From NCBI GenBank assembly GCA_033439795.1, contig JAUTDP010000002.1, positions 62,001-126,000 of the forward strand: a stretch of DNA of 64,000 nucleotides. The letters run 5' to 3'. Position 1 is the stretch's first letter. The number at the start of each line of letters is the position of its first letter. The DNA comes from Sordaria brevicollis (lineage: Eukaryota > Ascomycota > Sordariomycetes > Sordariales > Sordariaceae). Positions 59,377 through 64,000 of this stretch are shown piece by piece. The notes under the pieces were generated by a model. That model had not been told where the DNA came from, ran no database searches, and was given only the letters and a program-made list of their open reading frames with translations. Made by a program: the position numbers and the translations under genes.

Positions 59377-61331
59377 TTGAAGAGAGAGACCCGAGTTGTC
59401 CCAAAAGGGTAGGTGAAACACGGGTGTAATTCGTATTCGGATATGGGAATGACGACGACGGTTGTCTCTGTCAGCACGTCTGCGAGGTACCCTACCGACC
59501 GGTGCAGTATGTACGCCTATACGCGTATCAAAGCAGTACCGCCGCTACCGCCGCTACCGCGCCCGTGTCGGGCTGGTCCAAGTTACCGGCTTCACCGGGA
59601 ATCTTGACCGGTTTTCCTCGTGTAACGATGAAATACCCTATATGCGACATGTAAGCAATGGACAAGTAGAGTCTGGTGGAGGGTCTTTACCTGTAATTGG
59701 AGTACCTTGTCCGGCAGTTGATGGCAGGTGGTCAGCACTCTATCTCCTTCTCTCAATTGGTATTGTTCTGTTTGGTATGGGCCTCTCGGAATGATTCCTC
59801 TCGTGTCAATGTAAGAAACGTAATGACGGTTACGGCGTTCTGTAGTAACCTTTTCAGGACTGGGTGGTGGCGTCTGAGTTGAGGTTGTCCGGGATCAGGA
59901 TGTCCAGAGAAGTGTTGGAAGAAGAGCGAAAGCGAAAGCGAGACGGAGGTGGATGGATTGGGATTATGGTTGTGAGGGTGAGTGCCAGGAGTGCCAAGGG
60001 AGACTGGGAGAGAAAGGGGGCAGTGGGAACGCGCCCGTGCATGGTTCGTGTCGCGGCATTTGAACCACTGAAACGACGATCCGAACCCGACATGGACATG
60101 GAGGCTGGGGGATGCTGATTGGGCGGGGTATTTTACCTCTACTCACTTTGTTGGTGTTGACCATTTTGGTCGGTCCGCTTAGGTATAGTGATGTTGGGAA
60201 TAACCTCAACTCTGCCATCTGATCTGGTCAACTAATGCTGGATTGGGATACACTATGTACCGTGGCAACCAAGCTGGCTGTGCTAATGCCATCGGATGAA
60301 CTCTGGGGGCTTGTAAGATACGGTAACATACGGGAGACCAGATTCGCTTTGGAGCCATATCCCACGAGGAATATGATCACCTCAGAATGGTAGAGTGGAA
60401 TAACCTTTTACTGTTAACATAGGTGTATATTTAGAGAGTAGACTGGGCTCAGATGCAAGATGATAGAACTCTGCGGGCTTATCCTGGATTTCAAATTCGA
60501 TGCCATCCGATAAGTACCTTAACAAATTCCGGTGGCACCTGTCGGTTAGTGGTGAAGAGGACATTGTATGGTAGTACGTAACATGATAACAGTTATCCGG
60601 TTATTCGCCTCCGTGTCTCGGGTGTCGGTTCTCGCTCTTAACACAAACCAACAATTTCCATCATCCCAAGTCTACTTGACATTTTCTAGTAGGTAGTATT
60701 CACCTACACATGGACGATTTCTTAACTTGCTGAAATTCAATCCGAGTCGAGTACTGTAATAGGAGGCTTAGTGCAAAGTGCCGATCCCATTCCTAGAGGC
60801 CACGCCATCCTCATGACATTTGATGTCGATCCGGATGAGATGATGCCGGCTGGCAAAATGGACCATCCACCTCTAGTACCTATTTACACATGTAAAAGGG
60901 ATCGGGAGCGGGTTATTGGGCGGATGTGGCTTTGCGGCATAGGTACGGGTACCTTGTTAAAAGGTTCTCATGTCCGAAAACGTGAAAATGGTGGCGGCCG
61001 ACTGAAATTACATACATATCGGTTGTATAAACGAGGCGGCCGCCAGACATACATGAACTTCGTTTTTATGGCTTGGATTTTATGCAAGACGTTGAGACAT
61101 TCGGTGATAAGACCATGATGGCAGTTTTTGCTGTTGTGGAATGTCACACAGAACGTAGAAGGAAGGGTCATGGAGAGTCGAAATGAATCATGCTGAACAA
61201 GAATAATGCCGTGAACACACAATAAAAAAAAAAAAAGCAAACCGAGATATTCAAAAGAGCCAGACAATTTCTTCCAAAACCGAAAGCGAGGTGTTCTACA
61301 ACCTTTTTGCCGTTCTACAAGGAAACCGTGT

Positions 61332-61347
61332 CGTGATCAGTATCACG
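61332..61347. promoter_or_regulatory. Hairpin CGTGAT-CAGT-ATCACG
   Basis: A perfect 6-bp inverted repeat with a 4-nt loop. Overlapping AACCGTG/CACGGTT arms at 61324-61330 and 61344-61350 offer an alternative pairing. Function unknown. Confidence 0.3.
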
Positions 61348-61464
61348 GTTGCAGCAACAATTAAGGTGCCGTAGCACAACGGTTCGAAGCGAGGATGGCC
61401 AAAAAGTCCAGAACAAGCAGGAAAACCCGCCAAGACCTGGGATCCAACATAAAGTCAACCAAGG

Positions 61465-61493
61465 GCGCGTTCCAGTTTTCCAACCGTTGATTT
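61465..61493. repeat. 29-bp inverted repeat, left copy
   Basis: Exact reverse complement of 61953-61981 (begins GGGCGCGTTCC). Similarity stops abruptly on both sides. Confidence 0.9.
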
Positions 61494-61952
61494 GTTCGGT
61501 TGATCCGAGTACAAGCCAAAATTACAGCAGTGCAGGGGGTGCTTTTCGTACCTCTGCCAAGACTGGGCCTTGGCTTTGAGTACCAGGGTTGGCTCTTCAC
61601 TTCGGAATGGTCAATTTTTGAGGTTTTTAAAAAAGAAAAAGAATAACATCATTAGAAAGAGGCATTTGAAATCTTCGAGGAAATAATTTTCTTTTATTTC
61701 TTTAATAAGAAATAAGCGAGGTATTATTAATTAATAGTAAAAAAGCAGCAAAATGTTGTGTTTTTGGATTAACGGATCTTGGCATTTCCTGTACGCGTTT
61801 GCGCGCGTTGATTGGCTATATACCCATTACCGAAAGATTATAGGCCGTAGTACTTCCTTAGCTCTTTTAGGCCAAATACAGTGTGATCAACCGCATATTC
61901 ACTGCAGATAAACCGTATAACAACGGCAGGGTTTATTTTATATGGGAAACAG

Positions 61953-61981
61953 ATCAACGGTTGGAAAACTGGAACGCGCCC
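61953..61981. repeat. 29-bp inverted repeat, right copy
   Basis: Exact reverse complement of 61465-61493, 459 bp away. No target duplication was found outside the pair. Confidence 0.9.
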
Positions 61982-62802
61982 CAAAGTCGAGCCAAACTCG
62001 GGATATGCTACCTTCTGAACGATAGCATCGGCGATAGGTATATGCAACAATTCGCTTGTCTACCAAGTAATCCATGCAAGAACGCAAAAAGAAGGATGAA
62101 CTACCACCTCCATACCACCGAAAACTCACATCTTTGCCTCGATGTACCGTACATAGACCGGCAAGATACACCCAAGCGGACCAAAAATGCCAAGACTCGG
62201 TGATCCATGTTTCAGTTTCACACACACAATTGTTCCATTTCCGCCTTCCTCAGTCTTCCACCACTGACCTTTGTTAGGAAACACAATGACTCAAAAACAC
62301 GGAGGCTCACAGAATGGAACACAATGAATGCCAGTATCCATCCGATTTAAGCCCGGCATTCAATCAATTGTAACAGAAACCGAAACCGAGAACAACCCCA
62401 GAGACTAGGTAGTGCCTAGACGACGTCCAGTCGTGTCCTGCGTGTCAAAAAAAGTGATCGTCATTGCCAATCCCGGAGGTGTCCCTGGTGTCCCCAGTCC
62501 TCCCCACTTCTAGTCAGGCTGAACCGGGTCCCGCTTGGAGGGGAGACAGGTTGACGGGGGGAGCCAAGGAAGGGCGGAAAATGGGAAATCCTAGGTAGGT
62601 ACAGTATGCGGCCTATAGGGGCCAACGGAATTCCTCGTACACATGTCCCTACACATGGGGTTTCATCGGCTGGAGTCATTTCCGGTTGATAGTACATGGA
62701 AATATATTACACAGGAGCGGGAATATACATCCGATTGATCCATTCGGAGGTAAAGGTAGAGAGGTATAAGAGGGGGTGGATTATCACCCGCTTGCTTCGT
62801 TT

Positions 62803-62808
62803 TATATA
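62803..62808 (+). promoter_or_regulatory. TATA-like box of terminal P450 gene
   Basis: TATATA lies 178 bp upstream of the ATG at 62981, followed by a T/C-rich leader (TTCTCACC repeated). Confidence 0.4.
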
Positions 62809-62980
62809 TCGGTGGCTGTTCTCTCACCTTTGTCGGTTGTTGTTTTCTCACCATTTGACTGCTCCTTTCGAGCACCTCATCTACATTGGTCTCATCTCAC
62901 CTCCTAAGGTACATACCCAGGAGCTTCAACAGAGAACTGGGAAAGAGCACCAAGCTCGTCCCAACCACAGCACAAACGCC

Positions 62981-64000
62981 ATGGCCCTCACCCAACTCGC
63001 CCACTCGGCCTCGGCCATCCTCCCCATCGTCCTGCCCTCCCTCGCCGCCATTTTCGTGTGTGCCCTCATCCAACAGCTTTTCTTTTCGTCCAACCCGCTC
63101 TCCAAGGTGCCCACCGTCGGCGACGAATACGGCGGTTACGAAAAGAAGCGCCAGGCCTACCTCACAAGAGCCAAAGACCTGTACGTGGAAGGATACACCA
63201 AGTTCAAGGATGGACTCTTCCGCATCGTCACGCCCAACAATTCCGGGTCCGTCGTGGTGATTTCCCCCAAGTTTCTGGGAGAGCTGAAGAAGCTGCCCGA
63301 TGATGTGGTCAGCTTTGATGCTGCTATTGATGAGGTGAGTTTTATCACATCTTTTTGTCGCTCGTCCCGATCCGTACGCGCCTGTGCTAACACACACTGA
63401 CACAAAAGACCATGCACACCAAATACACCCTCCTCCCCACCCACGAATCCATCGTCGCCCACACCGTCAAATCCCACCTCACCCCCTCCCTACCCAAACT
63501 CAACCCGCAAATCGCCGACGAGGTGCAAATCGCCTTCCAGCAAGAAATCGCCCCCTCGGTCCCTTCTTCCTCCTCTGACCCGAAAAAAGCAAGCCCCATC
63601 AACATCAACTCCAAACTCCTCCGCATCGTCGCCAAGGTGTCCGGGCGCGTCTTCATCGGCCCCGAGCTCTGCCACGACGAGCGCTACCTCTCTGCCGCCA
63701 TCGGCTACACCGTCTCCGTCATGGAAGCCCAGCGGGCCGTGCAAAAGATGTCGCCGTGGCTTCGTCCCTTTGCCGCCTATCGTCTGCCGGAGGTGCGCAA
63801 GCTGGTGAAGTGGGAGAAGGACGCCATGGGGTTTTTGCAACCTGTTGTTGATGCGCGTCGGGAGAAGCAGCGCCGGGGCGAGGAGATGGAAAAGGATATG
63901 TTACAATGGCTGATGGATTCCGCCGACCAGGGGCAGGGGAGGCAGCATGAGAAGTGGGGGGCTGATACGACCACCACGCGAAAACTGGCGAGGTTGCAGC
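62981..64000 (+). CDS. Cytochrome P450, microsomal type, 3' end outside window
   Basis: Two exons are visible: 62981-63334 and 63409 to the window end. The 74-nt intron has donor GTGAGT and branch GCTAAC/CTGAC. The first 40 residues contain a hydrophobic helix (ILPIVLPSLAAIFVCALI) that would anchor the enzyme in the ER, then the hinge NPLSKVPTVGDEYGGY. Further on are MHTKYTLLPTHESIV (B'-C region) and SGRVFIGPELCHDERYL, both typical of the fungal CYP68/CYP503-like group that oxidises terpenoids and other secondary metabolites. The haem-binding part lies beyond 64000, so neither completeness nor activity can be judged. The ATG at 62981 has a good context (CAAACGCCATGG). The upstream open frame from 62696 is leader, not coding. 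Confidence 0.88.

Larger units (their letters stand above)
59377..62800. other. Intergenic, no supportable gene
   Basis: This 3.4 kb lies between the divergent transcription factor gene (-) and P450 gene (+). It contains a 29-bp inverted repeat pair (61465-61493 / 61953-61981), a small hairpin at 61332-61347 and an AT-rich patch at about 61620-61760. Frames such as 60771-61118 have no recognised features. Confidence 0.5.

Noticed and set aside
59377..59421. N-terminal extension of the Zn2Cys6 factor
   Set aside because: The extension starts with GTG; the first real ATG is at 59376, shortly before the zinc cluster.
62696..62980. Upstream extension of the terminal P450 frame
   Set aside because: It contains the TATA-like box and T/C-rich leader. 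The membrane anchor and hinge begin only after the ATG at 62981.

Overview
The window looks like nuclear DNA of a filamentous ascomycete, most probably a Sordariaceae fungus close to Neurospora. The support is: short introns with GT(A/G)NGT donors and CTAAC/CTGAC branch sites close to the acceptor; two blocks of extremely AT-rich DNA in which CpA/TpG is scarce while TpA is abundant, the signature of repeat-induced point mutation (RIP); and two mitochondrial complex I genes that I recognise as Neurospora-type nuo-21.3c (TYKY) and nuo-12 (acyl carrier protein).

Layout. 1-1739: ordinary GC DNA with no supportable gene. 1740-11990: a RIP-degraded repeat block with fossil reading frames. 13242-14722 (-): an FSH1-type serine hydrolase. 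17810-25137 (+): a highly reducing polyketide synthase of 2352 residues. Together these look like a small secondary-metabolite locus. 26907-29080 (+): a conserved disordered protein of unknown function. 29893-30008 (-): an intron-containing tRNA-Ser(UGA). 30816-31965 and 32801-34341 (+): the two complex I genes in tandem. 36443-38794 (-): a protein with two CCCH zinc fingers, preceded by about 7 kb without a recognisable gene. 45718-47152 (-): a CYP505-like P450. 47638-51784: a RIP-degraded Mutator-like DNA transposon with inverted ends, a 9-bp target duplication and a readable transposase fossil. 53674-54427 (+): a mitochondrial-type hemerythrin protein. 55139-56569 (+): a membrane-anchored DUF3445 protein. 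56878-59376 (-): a Zn2Cys6 transcription factor. 62981 to the end (+): the 5' part of a second P450.

The PKS keeps intact KS, AT, KR and ACP motifs. Its DH has Tyr where the catalytic His belongs, its ER lacks the glycine-rich NADPH motif, and it has no methyltransferase. It therefore probably makes a ketoreduced but non-dehydrated chain, which the neighbouring hydrolase could release. The complex I pair forms a housekeeping unit: an 8-iron Fe-S subunit beside the acyl carrier protein that also serves mitochondrial fatty acid synthesis.

All gene models are read by eye from splice signals and conserved motifs. Exon limits are exact where motifs force the frame, and are marked uncertain elsewhere.
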